Shown here: piece after piece, positions 33,367 to 44,608 of the stretch
How the letters are laid out: the number at the start of each line of letters is the position of its first letter
How positions within the stretch are numbered: position 1 is the stretch's first letter
NCBI GenBank assembly: GCA_900312665.1
Contig: ONZQ02000025.1
Span: 1 to 61,559, forward strand
Direction of reading: 5' to 3'
Source of the DNA: Cephalotrichum gorgonifer
Taxonomy: Eukaryota > Ascomycota > Sordariomycetes > Microascales > Microascaceae
Length of the DNA stretch: 61,559 nucleotides
The notes under the pieces: generated by a model
The model's database searches: none
What the model was told of the DNA's origin: nothing
What the model saw: the letters and a program-made list of their open reading frames with translations, nothing else
Program-made: the position numbers and the translations under genes

Positions 33367-34596
33367 AAGAGGACGGATTAAGAGTCTGCGAAACGCCGAG
33401 CAGACCGTTCCTATATTCTCGAGGGTTACTTGATGGTCTATCGGTCCTTATGCACCTTACATTGCACTAGCATTAAAACTAATGTTATATTGCCACGAAG
33501 CACTTGACCCATTCTCTTCTGGTTTGTATGGAGTGTCTCCTAATATCTTTGGGTCTCCGGGCTAAACGGTTTCGTCTAAAGCTAGGATAGTAAATGATGT
33601 TACCAGAGAAAGGGAAGGCAGCTATTTAGCAAACCTGCCAGCACCCACATAAGTTATATACTTTGCAGTCAGTCTCGTCAAAGAGAGGCAGTAGAGTAAG
33701 AGGCCGGGCCACTCGATACAACGGCGTCTTCGATCTAGAGACTCTAGGACTGTTGATAAGAAATTTGTAGTCCAATCATGGTACATCAAGTAATTATCTT
33801 TCCAACGCCTGGATAATTTCTACTCGCAGGTTCATGATAAGATATACTTCTTATCGTCCTCACCTTCTCGGTAAGGATGCAGTGCTAGGTTATAGACATG
33901 CCTGTCTTCCCCTTTGTCCTCCCTCTACCTCCCCTATTTGCCTTCGCCCTCGCGTTACCTGGACTTGGCGGCAGATCTACTCTTGGAGAAAAATAGGGAG
34001 AAAAGAAAACTATTCAAAAAGAGGATGCGAGCTAAAGAGGGAATCGTGAGAGGCCATATGAGGGACGCCAAGGGAAAACGAAGGGTGGTAAAGGGGGGGT
34101 GAAGAAGGTGGTGTTGTTCTAAAACATCTAGGATGAAAAACGGTATGTGGACAGAGACTTTGTTTTCCCTAAATAGGATAGCATTAAGTAAAAACGGAAG
34201 CGAGCTAGGGACAGTTAATATGAATGCCGTTTGCGCCGTGGAATCCGGAAAACACGGGGGACGAGGCTATGGAGTGGGGTTAGCAAGGCTACCGAGGCGC
34301 TGGCCGAGGTGGGGGCGGAACTCGATCCGGTTGTCAACAATATCCTTGATAAGTTGGTTTTCTTGTAATGCTTCATCATACTGAGCTGTAATACCTCCTA
34401 CGGAAATATAGCGTTTACATCGTGCCGCTGGCTGAGTTGGTAGGAGATATTACTCTGACATATATTCACAGGGTCAATTTTCCATACCACACCTCCTTTC
34501 AGCACCATACTCTTGAAACCCGGCTGTACCCATTAACAATTCTTCATATTCCAATTGCTGCGTTGAATGGGAGTCTTCACCTGTTCTCCTGTGCTT
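33367..34596. other. Gene-free interval
   Basis: No supported gene. A purine-rich segment lies at about 33985-34120. Confidence 0.5.
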
Positions 34597-36017
34597 TTAT
34601 GGAACGGCCGGTCGTGGTTGAGTCAGGTAGTAGCGGGCGTCGACGTATTCTGGTGCAGTCCGGGCGCGGGCTATATCATAGTGGTGTCTTGACCCATCTA
34701 AGGCCCCTTCAGCAGCAGGACTGTTAGAGTCAAGGTAATCGTCGGGAGCTCTCGTACTTGCTAGTGCACTCCAGGGTCGACCCGGCTTCACCGGTTGTCC
34801 GGGTGCCACGCCACCTCCAACAGTGCGTAGAGCTAGGACCGAACCTCCGTGCTGCCTCGTAGTACTGCTGCCATCCTTGGATTTGATCGACTGGGAAACA
34901 CGGTGGTAGAACGGTCGGCAGACCGGGATGCCAATACATATCATTGTTACAGCGATCTCAGCGGCACTCCAAACGATCGCAGGCACAGTGTCTTCTGCTC
35001 ATAGGAAGTTTGGTTAGCAGTGTTCCTCGCCCAATAATGTGCCGCAAGCTATATATGGAGATAAGGAGCTGCGTACTAAGATAATTCTTGCTGACCAGGA
35101 GGTGTAGCTCCAATGTTCTCTTGATACCACAGGCACCGGCACTGAGGCATTTATCAGCATGGCTATACTGAACGAGCAAGCCGTCGTCAGGTCGGTAGGA
35201 GTGTCACATACAATACGCCGAGACTTAGACTTCCACCTATCACAAGCTTTTCCTTTTTACTCATGGTAAGATTCCAGAGTATTATCCACGGGTAAATGGC
35301 GAGGAAGAAGTCGACAAAGACGCAGAAAACTTTATAGTAAATCATATTAGAGATTAAACAAAAAGACCTTTAACTAGCCATGTGGCTTTGCTTCCACCTT
35401 TTTGAGGGATAAGGCATACAACGTACTGGAAAGTGTGAGAGCAGCTGGTAAGGCGCTGATACAGGTACCCTCTTGAATTCGGCGGTCCCAAAGGTATGCA
35501 GGCGGAGTACACTGCAGCCAGTAGACAATAAGGGTCGAGATTGAAGCCATCATAAGACCTATCATAGCAGCCCAGAGTGCCACCTTATGCCATATCATGT
35601 TGGCATCGAGAAGCCGTAGGAGGAACAGACCCAGAGACCACTTTGCGATTGCCATACCAAGAATAGCAAAAGTCTGGCCGATTATCTCGAGCAGGAGTGC
35701 CTGGACCACATGATCAGGGCCTTTAATCTCCCACATGTTCTGACCGAAGCCATAATTTGCCGACAATTGTATGAATAGCGTATATAAGAATAGGAGACTC
35801 TGTATGAAATGCGATAAGCCAAACTTCTGTAATGGTAAATAGATAGGACCGTGGGCCCATGTAAGCGACTTACGAAGGCAATAGTGTACGCAAGATCGTC
35901 GAAGCGAAAGGTTTTGATAATGATGATACGTGTGTATAGTCTGAGGACGAAGAAGATGAAAACGATGAATGTCATACTCCACATAACGCCCAATGCCCAC
36001 GGTGCATCACCCTTCAT
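34597..36017 (-). CDS. SAT4-family rhodopsin-domain membrane protein (PTH11-like)
   Basis: Seven-pass plasma-membrane protein of a family expanded in filamentous ascomycetes. Some members act as G-protein-coupled receptors in surface or nutrient sensing; most are uncharacterised. Exons are 36017-35874, 35799-35427, 35329-35212, 35141-35077 and 34994-34597, giving 365 residues. Each join restores a family motif: FRFDDLAYTIAF at the first donor; SANYGFGQNMW and EIIGQTFAILGMAIAKWSLG in exon 2; CVFVDFFLAIYPW and MSKKEKLVIGGSLSLGV in exon 3; AGACGIKRTLEL in exon 4; and NYLKDTVPAIVWSAAE joining exon 5. The last ~80 residues are a hydrophilic cytoplasmic tail. The extracellular CFEM domain of some PTH11 proteins is absent. 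The gene is intact despite its fragmented appearance in single frames. Confidence 0.87.
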
Positions 36018-37435
36018 ATCCGCCGTTACTGAGTAGTCTTAGAACCGTGCCTGGCCTGGTTGGGTACGTTCAGATCCTCGACAGGAGTTGTCCAAGGGAG
36101 GGCAAAGATTTTCGCAAGCTATATATGCAGTGTTATTGGCGTATCACATTTTTGTTGAGAGCTTCTCACATCCAATGCATAACGTGGGTGGATGACGTTG
36201 GGCTGACCTCACAGGATGAACCTTGCGTTACATGACAGACGTAGCCAATCATTGTGGCGTACTTTAGAGGAGACAGTGTTCCGATTCACCCTACTACTAT
36301 TTTCTTATACCCCGCTCGTCGGACATCGCCACTTGCACCGAGTAAACCACATGCGCAAACCAGTAACCTGATAGCACTTTGTGCTATCTTGATACATTAT
36401 CTTTCACCTCAGGTGTTCCTAGTTCTCGACATTCTGGAATTCTGGAATACCGTCAGATGTAGTATGTCTCTTGTGGGATAAAATTCGAAGAAAACTATAG
36501 CAAAAGCAGTAGCGTCATGTTTCACCATATCCCCGGAGCGAACAAGATGACCCAGTTAGAGCTATGTTTGACAATGATTGTGAACAGACTTGCTACAAAC
36601 TCCTGACGCTTTTTAAAACACCCGGAGACAAACTTGCGATAGCCGATATTAAAATTCCACCACAATGTTTTAGTAAGCTTTACTTATGCCAAACTCCTCT
36701 GTAGAAGCACTCATACCTATTACTGCCTATGTATTGTTTACATAGTGGTAAGGGCCTTCATACGAACCCTGCTGCTACTATTTAAATAGAAACGTGGTTG
36801 GCCGAGAGCGGCGCGGCCTGTTATGATATCCGATATATCTGAGGCTGTCCTCATCGTGCTATCCTCAGCATCATTCCAGGAAAGAGGAGAGCAGATGAGA
36901 GGGCCAGAGGCGCAGTTGAAAGTATTTATCTTCACCTCCTTCGTAGTGTAAGTGCGACAACAGCAGGTGGACTAGTAACCTCTTGAGACTAAGCGACTTG
37001 AACCACAATTGCAAGGCCTAGAGAGTCAGAAGTGGGGTGGCTTGGCTGGTCATTACGAGCAGCTTTTGCAGGTGAGGAAGGAAAGGGACATGGCGGTGTA
37101 TGGAATCTAGCACGCCCCATAACGATGATGGGTCATTAATGATGGAACGATTTCGCACCAGTGGTCAAGCCGCGGCTCTATTATATACACTGGGAGATCT
37201 TGAAACTTGCTACTGAAGCGAGTTGCCAATCATCTCAAGGACGGGCAGCACCAAACGACACTGCTAAGCGTCCCAACATACAGCCTTTCTAGGGTAAAAG
37301 GAAGAAGCGTGCATGTCCGTATATTGGAAACCATCACCTTAATTCTTCGCAATTACAAGAGCGCAGAAATCAATAGACTGACGCTATTCTCGTAGCTGAC
37401 GAAAGGTTGTATCGAAAATACTACCTGTCAAGCCT
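36018..37435. other. Gene-free interval
   Basis: No supported gene. A short plus-strand frame near 36993-37108 reads KRLEPQLQGLESQKW and continues as a coiled-coil-like stretch, but it is flanked by stops. It could be a remnant. Confidence 0.45.
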
Positions 37436-37711
37436 TCATTCTACGTCCAGCTTGATCACATACGGATCTGTCCAGTCTGTCAAATCAACCGCTACACCGG
37501 CCACTGGGAAGATCATCCTTTTCATTAGCGGTATGCCTAGCCGCCAGCCGTGGACGATACGGGCTAGTTGAGATGGCGCGGAAGAATGACTACTCGACTT
37601 CGGCAATATAGGGACGCCGTCTCGAACACAATTGGGACAGTGCACCCCTAACATGAGGAACCTGGGTGCCCCGGGCCGAGTGTTCCTACGGCTTGATTGT
37701 ACTCTCGTCAT
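37436..37711 (-). CDS. Hypothetical short protein or gene fragment
   Basis: A 91-codon frame ending in IHGWR-like and DLTDWTDPYVIKLDVE stretches. The C-terminal half (VHGWRLGIPLMKRMIFPVAG onwards) has the even composition of a real folded protein rather than of chance translation. I do not recognise it. It may be the surviving 3' end of a larger gene. No promoter or intron evidence decides the question. Confidence 0.25.
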   Translation of the reverse strand: MTRVQSSRRNTRPGAPRFLMLGVHCPNCVRDGVPILPKSSSHSSAPSQLARIVHGWRLGIPLMKRMIFPVAGVAVDLTDWTDPYVIKLDVE

Positions 37712-37972
37712 GGGTAGCTTTAGAGCCTAGTAGAAGGAGTTCTTTCGCAAGCGATGTGGTCTACTACGGGCGCAAGGTGGATCCGATGCAGATGCTAGGC
37801 AGGACATAATAGGGGCTGGGCGAAGTAACAATACTCAGCTCATGTTCACGACCATTATACTCACCTTCGGCTAAGAATTAGGCCTCTCTATTTCATAACT
37901 GACTTCCACTTACTGTTTCTACCGAATCGCACTCGATTTTCCATTTGCCCTATCTTCCGACCCACAACCTTT

Positions 37973-38197
37973 TCAATCATCGATGCAGTATAGCACAGCC
38001 GACGCCTGCATGCTCCCGTTCTGTCCAATCTTGGCCTCGAAGGAGATAGTGGCGCCCTCGGTGAGAGTCTAGAAGCCATCCATAAGGATCTCCGATAAGT
38101 GGAAAAAGAGATCATCGCCACCCGCAGCAGGGGTGACGAACCCAAAGCCCTTTCTCTCATTAAACCACTTGACGGTACCGATCTGGGGCTCAGACAT
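37973..38197 (-). pseudogene. Cold-shock-domain protein gene with an in-frame stop
   Basis: The minus strand encodes a compact single-domain cold-shock protein. It starts MSEPQIGTVKWFNERKGFGF, the RNP1-type motif, followed by TPAAGGDDLFFHLSEI with the RNP2-type FFH, and then MDGF. A TAG stop follows at 38071-38069, in codon 43, where the family has a Lys/Gln-type residue (DGFKSL). The same frame continues for 31 codons through LTEGATISFEAKIGQNGSMQ to a natural TGA at 37975-37973. Total length of 74 residues plus stop and the absence of any indel match bacterial-type CspA proteins. Such small CSD genes are sparse in fungi and are usually discussed as transfers from bacteria. As it stands only the first 42 residues can be made, so it is a recent pseudogene, or a sequencing error or readthrough case. 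Confidence 0.8.
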
Positions 38198-39012
38198 CTT
38201 GATCGATTTTCTATTCGCCCCTGTTAGGATCTTGTGCCCAATACTTGCATCTTACGACAGGGAAATATATATTATATATACTGGTCGGAAGGGAGGAGGA
38301 GAGGGTAGGTAAAATTTCAGTATTTGAGGACAAGCAGCTGTATGCAGAGTGGCACAAAATTATCATACGTATCATGTGGAAATGTATGCGCTTTAAATAC
38401 CTGCACCCGGCATGTTGCCATGGTTATATCATGCGACAAAAGTTATAACACCGCAACAGCTATGTTCTTTTGGGGACTTGGGAGAGACGCAAGTATACCT
38501 GCCATGGGTACATGGCCGTGAAAGTGAAGAGGAAGCACTTCGAATATATCAAACTGTTACGATTCGATTGCATTATTTTCTGGCTATAAGGCAAGTCCAG
38601 GGCTATTCTTCGGGTGCAAAACAAGTCACCATTAAATGGGAATCCACTCCTGCACCCTAAGACCCTGCTCTCGCGCGGTTTACAAGGGTTATATCCGGGA
38701 TCCATACCTAGTAGGTATACGTAGAATTTCGCAGTGGCTGCTAAACTTGCTTACCAAAGTCCTCAACCATAGAGTAGTGTGGACTACTCAAAGGTTGAGG
38801 ATCCGCCTGAGCCTCGGTAACAGGTGCGGGGTTACAATGGGTGTACAGAAAATTGCAAAATCACGTGCAAACATACTACCTAGCCGCTGTACCAGGAAGA
38901 AAAACTGAGAGTATGTGAATATGGGAGATAATACATCGAGAAACCTAGACTCAGAACTAAATTACTCAACTTTCCTGATCATCCGGCCTCTTCCCCGGAC
39001 CTCCAAGCCCCA
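38198..39012. other. Gene-free interval with a strong hairpin
   Basis: No gene. It contains the 42-base inverted repeat at 38760-38801, described separately, and the presumed promoter of the gene at 39013. Confidence 0.55.
38760..38801. repeat. Perfect two-part inverted repeat (hairpin)
   Basis: TCCTCAACC at 38760-38768 pairs with GGTTGAGGA at 38793-38801. Inside, GAGTAGT (38772-38778) pairs with ACTACTC (38783-38789) around a GTGG loop. Sixteen perfect base pairs are interrupted only by a small 3/3 internal loop. Confidence 0.75.
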
Positions 39013-39699
39013 ATGATACCCACACTTGACGAGTTGTTGGACAATACCGTCCTGACACTATCGGTCGTCTCGGCATTCGTCTACCTTTCTATCACTCGTG
39101 CCGCTCCCAGCTACTCGCGCATGGTCTCAAAAACCGCCTCAACCGCGCTTCTCTCTCTCCTAGCCTACCAACATGGCGGGCCATACTCCCTTGTCGGGGC
39201 TCTAGCACTTGGCTCACTGGGCGACGCCTTCCTAGCCTGGGATAACGGGAGTGATGAGGATAGCGATTCGAACTTCCTCTGCGGCCTGGGGAGCTTCCTA
39301 GCCGCTCACATACTCTACGTCTTCCTCTTTGCCCAGTCCGGTGGTGGAAAGGAGAAGCTCCTAGATGATACCTGGCGTGTCGCTGCTGCTACCTTTTTTC
39401 TCGTCGTGCTAGCGCCCACTATGATTGCGTTGCTTATTCCACGCGTCGCCCGAGACCTACGCGTACCTATCCTCGTTTACACTGCTGCTATCGGCACAAT
39501 GCTGCTAATGGCGCTTACGATGGATAATATGCTGGTCATCACTGGCTCGGCACTTTTTACTACCTCGGATGCTATCCTCTCGACAGAAAAGTTCCTCCTC
39601 CCGAGGTCGCCTTATTCCCCGTTGATGCAATATGCCGTCTGGGTGCTGTATTATTCTGGTCAGCTTCTCATAGCCTTGGGATTTATGGCTCGGGGGTAG
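39013..39699 (+). CDS. TMEM86/YhhN family membrane protein
   Basis: Integral membrane protein of the YhhN family (PF07947). Its animal member TMEM86 hydrolyses the vinyl-ether bond of lysoplasmalogens. Fungi have few or no plasmalogens, so the fungal substrate is unclear. One exon, 228 residues, with about eight hydrophobic segments. Conserved positions visible are GALALGSLGDAFLAW, FLCGLGSFLAAHILY and ALFTTSDAILS, that is, the GDxxL, H..Y and SDxxL patterns that form the family's polar active region in the membrane. The first ATG gives a start just before TM1. Length and order match the family well. There is no clear operon-like link to the neighbouring xylosidase, which is transcribed convergently. 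Confidence 0.8.
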   Translation: MIPTLDELLDNTVLTLSVVSAFVYLSITRAAPSYSRMVSKTASTALLSLLAYQHGGPYSLVGALALGSLGDAFLAWDNGSDEDSDSNFLCGLGSFLAAHILYVFLFAQSGGGKEKLLDDTWRVAAATFFLVVLAPTMIALLIPRVARDLRVPILVYTAAIGTMLLMALTMDNMLVITGSALFTTSDAILSTEKFLLPRSPYSPLMQYAVWVLYYSGQLLIALGFMARG

Positions 39700-40201
39700 A
39701 TATATCATAGTACGATCCCGGAAGTTGGGCGACTGCGTGGCTGTCGTTGAGGAATGATGAGAGATATCCTCTGGCTGTCTTATAATCGGGGGTTTCTAGG
39801 TTATTGTCAGTGGTACTGTACCTAGCTCCTTCGCCACATCACTTATCGAACATCCATGTCTCAGGAAGTCGAGCGTTTTTTTTTTTTGGCGACGGCGTAG
39901 GGAACAGTAGGATATAACACCTGCATTGTTCATGTCTCTGTCTACCTGCTCGCAACGTTTAATGTGTCGCCTGACCAATAGGCCGCACTACAAATAAAAC
40001 ACCATAGGCAGTTATGAAACCTGCAGGGATCCGATGTAATCAAAAGGGGTTCCTTCTCAGTATACGTAAGTTCCCCGGTCTACTTCCCGTCATAGCTCAA
40101 TGGTATGCAGAACATGGACCAGCTGGTAAACAACTTTAATGTCAAAATAGTCGTTCCGTCCTTAGTTTTAATTTCCATATCCCGTAGTCTCAGCCCTAAT
40201 C
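39700..40201. other. Convergent 3' intergenic region
   Basis: Contains only short frames and a T-run near 39885. It presumably carries the 3' UTRs of both convergent genes. Confidence 0.6.
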
Positions 40202-42547
40202 TTACCAGGACGTAATCGAAATGGGGGCATCCCCATCAAGGCTTCGCCCAACCTCAGAAATCTTAACATCACCCGTAAGAATCGAAGTATCCGTGAGCTT
40301 CCCATCAGCACCAACAACAAGCTCTCCAATCTCCTCGCCCTCGTTGTTCACCAAAATGGCCTTGGCGCCAATCGACACCTGGTACAGAGCAACTTCCACA
40401 TCTTTGGTGTAGTCGTACACGGTGCCGGCCTGGCTACGGTTACCTAGGACCAGAACCGTATTCTCCCGCACGTAGAGCGGCAGCGTGCCGAAGGCGTGCT
40501 TCTCCTTGAACCATCCAGGCCCGCTCTTGACCTCGTTGGTGAAGTACGAGGTCCACTTGCCCTTGGGGAGATAGAACTCCACCTCGCCTGACTCCTGGAA
40601 AATGGGAGCGGCCAGGATCTGAGAACCCAGCATGAACTGACGCTCAATGTACCACGCGGTAGGGTCGTTGGGGAACTCGAGGGCGACGGATCGCAGAGAC
40701 AGAGGGAGACCGCCTGCGATCGACTCCGCGGCCTGGGAGATGATGTAAGGCATCAGACGATTCTTGAGGGCAGTCCACTTAGCCAGCGTCTTGGAGCATC
40801 CTTCCTCGGTCTTGTCGTCGTCGTCGACGGTCCACGGGACCCGATAAGAGTTGCTGCCGTGGAGACGGCTGTGACTGCAGAGGAGGCCCATCGCAACCCA
40901 TCGCTTGTAGATCCAGGGAGGAGGATATCCCTCGAAGCCACCAATGTCGCAGCTCCAGAAGGAGAACCCACTGATCCCCAGAGAAAGGCCGCCCCTGATA
41001 GACTCGGCGAATGCCTCGGGGGTCGATTCGCAATCACCGCCCCACTGGAGGGGGAACCGTTGGCAACCGGCGGTGGACGCACGGGCGAAAAGAACGGCCT
41101 GGTCATCGCCGAAGCGCTTCTGGAGAGCCCTGTAGACTATTTGGTTGTAGACAAAGGAGTAGTAATTGTGCATCCTGATGGGATCAACCGTCTCATCGAA
41201 CCACTGGACATCCTGGGTGGGAATACGCTCGCCGAAATCAGTCTTGATCGCGTCGACACCCTTATCAAAGAGGCCGTCGAGGCACTCGACGTACCATGCT
41301 GCGGCTTCGGGGTTGGTAACGTCGAGGAGACCCATTCCCGCCTGCCACAGATCCCACTGCCAGATATCGCCGTTCTTGCGTTTCAGGAGGTATCCCTTCT
41401 CAGCGGCGTGCTTGAAAGCAGCGCCATGCTGGGCAATGTACGGGTTGATCCACACACAGACCTTCTTGCAGAGACCGCTCTCCTTGATACGAGCAATCTG
41501 GCCCTTGGGGTCAGGGAAGCGTTCGGAGTCGAAGACAAAGTCGGTCCAGGTGAAGGCCTTCATCCAGAAGCAGTCGAAATGGAAGACCTCGACAGGGGTA
41601 TTCCTCGCTTTCATTCCCTCAAGGAAGGAGGTAACAGTCTTCTCGTCGTAGTTGGTCGTAAAGCTGGTGCTGAGCCAGAGGCCGTAGCTCCAGGCGGGGA
41701 CCTTTCCGGGACGGCCGGTCAATGCGCTGTACCTCTTTAGAATGTCCTTGGGGGTAGGGCCGTAGATGATATACATCTTGAGGCGCTGGCTCTCGATGGT
41801 GGTCTGCACGCGACAGCAGCGCTCGCTGCCGATCTCCATCTCGATGCGGCCGGGGTTGTCGATGAACACACCATAGCCCTTGTTGCTCATCCAGAAGGGG
41901 ACGTTCTTGTAGGCCTGGTCGCTGGAAGTGCCGCCGTCCGAGTTCCATAGAGTGACGGCTTGGCCGACTTTGTTCCACGCGCCGAAGCGCTCGCCCAGGC
42001 CATGGACGGACTCGCCGACGGAGAGGTTGGTCTGGAGGAACATGTAGTGTTTGAAGTCGCGCAAGTCTCCCAACTGCATCGGGTTACTGGGGTAGGGCGT
42101 GACGGCGTACCCCGTACTTCTGTGGCCCAGGGTCGTAAGGGTCTGGGAGCGGTCGGTGCTATGGAATTCCAGGTTGAACGTGTGAGGGTCGGAGCTGATG
42201 GTGACGGCTACAGAGCCCGACTCGAGCGTAGTTCCCTTGCCGCTCTTGACGATTTTGCCCGAGATAGAGGGCTGGCCGTCGGGGAAGAGGTCGAAGTGGG
42301 GACCTTTGTTCTGAGCGCCTGCGAAGTGCGTGGCTTCGACAGAGATGACACCGTCCATCTCGGCCTTAAGGTCTACCGTGATGGTGGGAAGGTTGAGGCT
42401 GTCGCCGCGGCTCAGGACCTTCTTCGTTGGGCATAGCAGACTCATGGCTTGTTGGTCTTCCTGGGAGGCGATATCGTAGACTTCTTCGGCATAGTCCACC
42501 TTCATCCCTTCCGCCGTCATCCATTGGCCATCTCGGAGACGAACCAT
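40202..42547 (-). CDS. GH31 alpha-xylosidase
   Basis: Intracellular retaining glycoside hydrolase that releases alpha-linked xylose from the non-reducing end of xyloglucan oligosaccharides. One exon, 781 residues, no signal peptide, close to the length of bacterial YicI. Order of parts: N-terminal beta-sandwich (to about 250), a catalytic TIM barrel with PVEVFHFDCFWMK and FPDPKGQIARIKE, then C-terminal beta domains. The nucleophile is the Asp in IKTDFGERIP (about residue 437) and the acid/base is the Asp in WGGDCEST (about residue 505). The KTDFGE context and the FDCFWM motif are those of YicI-type alpha-xylosidases rather than of alpha-glucosidases (which have DMNE/DGLW-like motifs). Cytosolic location implies it acts on imported oligosaccharides. 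Confidence 0.9.
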   Translation of the reverse strand: MVRLRDGQWMTAEGMKVDYAEEVYDIASQEDQQAMSLLCPTKKVLSRGDSLNLPTITVDLKAEMDGVISVEATHFAGAQNKGPHFDLFPDGQPSISGKIVKSGKGTTLESGSVAVTISSDPHTFNLEFHSTDRSQTLTTLGHRSTGYAVTPYPSNPMQLGDLRDFKHYMFLQTNLSVGESVHGLGERFGAWNKVGQAVTLWNSDGGTSSDQAYKNVPFWMSNKGYGVFIDNPGRIEMEIGSERCCRVQTTIESQRLKMYIIYGPTPKDILKRYSALTGRPGKVPAWSYGLWLSTSFTTNYDEKTVTSFLEGMKARNTPVEVFHFDCFWMKAFTWTDFVFDSERFPDPKGQIARIKESGLCKKVCVWINPYIAQHGAAFKHAAEKGYLLKRKNGDIWQWDLWQAGMGLLDVTNPEAAAWYVECLDGLFDKGVDAIKTDFGERIPTQDVQWFDETVDPIRMHNYYSFVYNQIVYRALQKRFGDDQAVLFARASTAGCQRFPLQWGGDCESTPEAFAESIRGGLSLGISGFSFWSCDIGGFEGYPPPWIYKRWVAMGLLCSHSRLHGSNSYRVPWTVDDDDKTEEGCSKTLAKWTALKNRLMPYIISQAAESIAGGLPLSLRSVALEFPNDPTAWYIERQFMLGSQILAAPIFQESGEVEFYLPKGKWTSYFTNEVKSGPGWFKEKHAFGTLPLYVRENTVLVLGNRSQAGTVYDYTKDVEVALYQVSIGAKAILVNNEGEEIGELVVGADGKLTDTSILTGDVKISEVGRSLDGDAPISITSW

Positions 42548-44608
42548 TCTGACTACGCTATCGTGAGGTATGTGACGTGCAGAGGAAAGTGTCTGTAAGA
42601 ACTAGATAGCAAAAATTTGAAAACTGGGCTCTGAGAGAGGTCTAAGTCTAGCGAGCGCGCAAATTAATGGGCGCCCAAAAGGATTCCTAGGATGCAAGGT
42701 ATTAAAAAAATTGGTGAGAAACAGACGTCCTGGTAACTTTGGCCAGGAGTCTGAAATAGCTGAGCTCGGAGTTCTTCTTTTCTCCTTCCCTCCCCCAATC
42801 CTTGTAGCTTCCCCGCGGTGGGGTCAAGTGGGGGTTCGTTGGTGGAGGGCCAGCTACCTGTTCCTTTTCCTAACTCGTACTCGGTTGGTGTGGGTCCGAA
42901 GCTCGCCCATAAGCGCACCAGTCTACTCATATTGCTGCGGGTCCAGAGTACAGGGAGCGATTGAAGTCACACCGTTTGCAAGATGGACCTCCGACCCCCG
43001 GGCCGATATGCCGTAGCGTAGGAAGAGCGGACAGAAGTCACGATGTTTCGTGCGAGTTCATCCTATACTCGCACAATAACCAACTGGCAACTCTCGTTTC
43101 TTCCAGCACATTTGACGAGAGATACAAAGACCGATAATATGAAATGTCCATCCACGACATGGAACAACAGCCTGGCCTCCTCATGCATATACCACGTGTA
43201 TAAGATGCAAGGTCCTAGCCCTGCCTCAAGTATCGATGAGATACAAGTTTGGCGAACGAGCTCGAGTAATCAGGACGGTCTATACTTCTCCTGCTATTAG
43301 CTACGGCGATGGTGCGCTGTCCACAGCCTAGCTACAGCGGTCTAACCCACTAGGGATATCAGGCTAAATTGATCCTGTGGCTCCGACTTGGGAGGCGGGC
43401 ATGGGGACTCCGATGAGGAAATGTAATTATTCTTTGTAGTAAATATCAAGCTCCTTATTTCGGCTTAGAGGTCCTAATAAGCTTTCTGGAAATTTGCCGC
43501 GCACGGGATGCATGCGATTCGGCTTTCGGTTTATCCTTTATCCTGGGAAATGTTCGTCTTTGGCGCTCGATGTCTGAATAGGGAGCCGAAAGATGTCGCA
43601 AAATACATACCGACCCCATGTGGACCGAGGGCATAATAGGACATAATATTTTCCACAATCACCCTGCATGCCCCGGTACCGCGAGGGGGATTGAAGTACC
43701 TGCTCGAAATAGAGAATCGGAACAGTTGATCCCGAGTGCTCCGGCGGGGCGCCATCGCCCCCCTCTCTCCCCCCCACCGGAACGCCCTCGGATCCACACG
43801 CACCTCCGCCACACGCGCCTCCGCTACATGGAACAGTTTTGACCTGGTGGTGGGGATCACAAGATGACTACTTATATCTAATAACGTAGCAGACTACACC
43901 TCCGTTGTATGTAAACAAAACCTTCTTCATTCTGATAAGCTCGTCTAAAAGAACAGCGAACAGCATATTCTAGGTAGTGTTCTCGAGGAGTTCGCACTCC
44001 ATCTTGCCAGTTACATCGCAAGAAATATGGATAAGCCCGAGGGTTTGTTCAGGAGGCATGTCATTAAAAGGAACTCACCCAGGATCAATTATATGATGGT
44101 CGTAAAGCGTATTTTTGAGGGGCCATATCTACTTCTACGTAGACCATCGTGATAGCATATAACGACCTTTACGGCGTATGATGCTTATACCCTCTCCCCA
44201 TAGGGGAGTACCGAACGAAGCACTCACTTGATACCAGCATTTTCCGACCTATGATCGCCTACGCACAAAATGGTCCCACCTGGCTGTGTTACCCAAAGCA
44301 AACTTCATTACGATGGTGGCGTGGGGGCGTAGTTCGTGTCATTCATAGTTACGGAATCCTACGTTTTCACCGAGCTTCCTCGGCGCCGACCAACTTCGGG
44401 GAGAGCGGCGAGGCAAAAATGAAATGGTCCACAATCCGTTAGACGCCCTGATGAAGCCCGAACTTTGCTCTGCTGATAGAGACCTTTGATGAAGTTACCA
44501 AGACTATTTAATCGAAGCTTGAGACAACCCTTCCCCGTCCGTCTGCTAACTGCTCAGCGCGTCATCACACCGCTACTCCACACATCTACATTCCTTTCCT
44601 AGATCGCC
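42548..44608. other. Gene-free interval
   Basis: About 2 kb between divergently transcribed genes. Only overlapping short frames without family resemblance are found. Confidence 0.5.

Noticed and set aside
40090..40130. tRNA-like stretch CATAGCTCAATGG
   Set aside because: It resembles a D-arm/B-box start, but no matching acceptor stem, anticodon arm or T-loop could be paired around it.
40859..41740. Plus-strand 293-codon frame inside the xylosidase
   Set aside because: Antisense shadow of the GH31 gene, whose catalytic motifs are unambiguous on the minus strand.
42711..43860. Short frames between the xylosidase and the HD-domain gene
   Set aside because: They overlap each other on both strands, lack family motifs and have no supported starts or introns.
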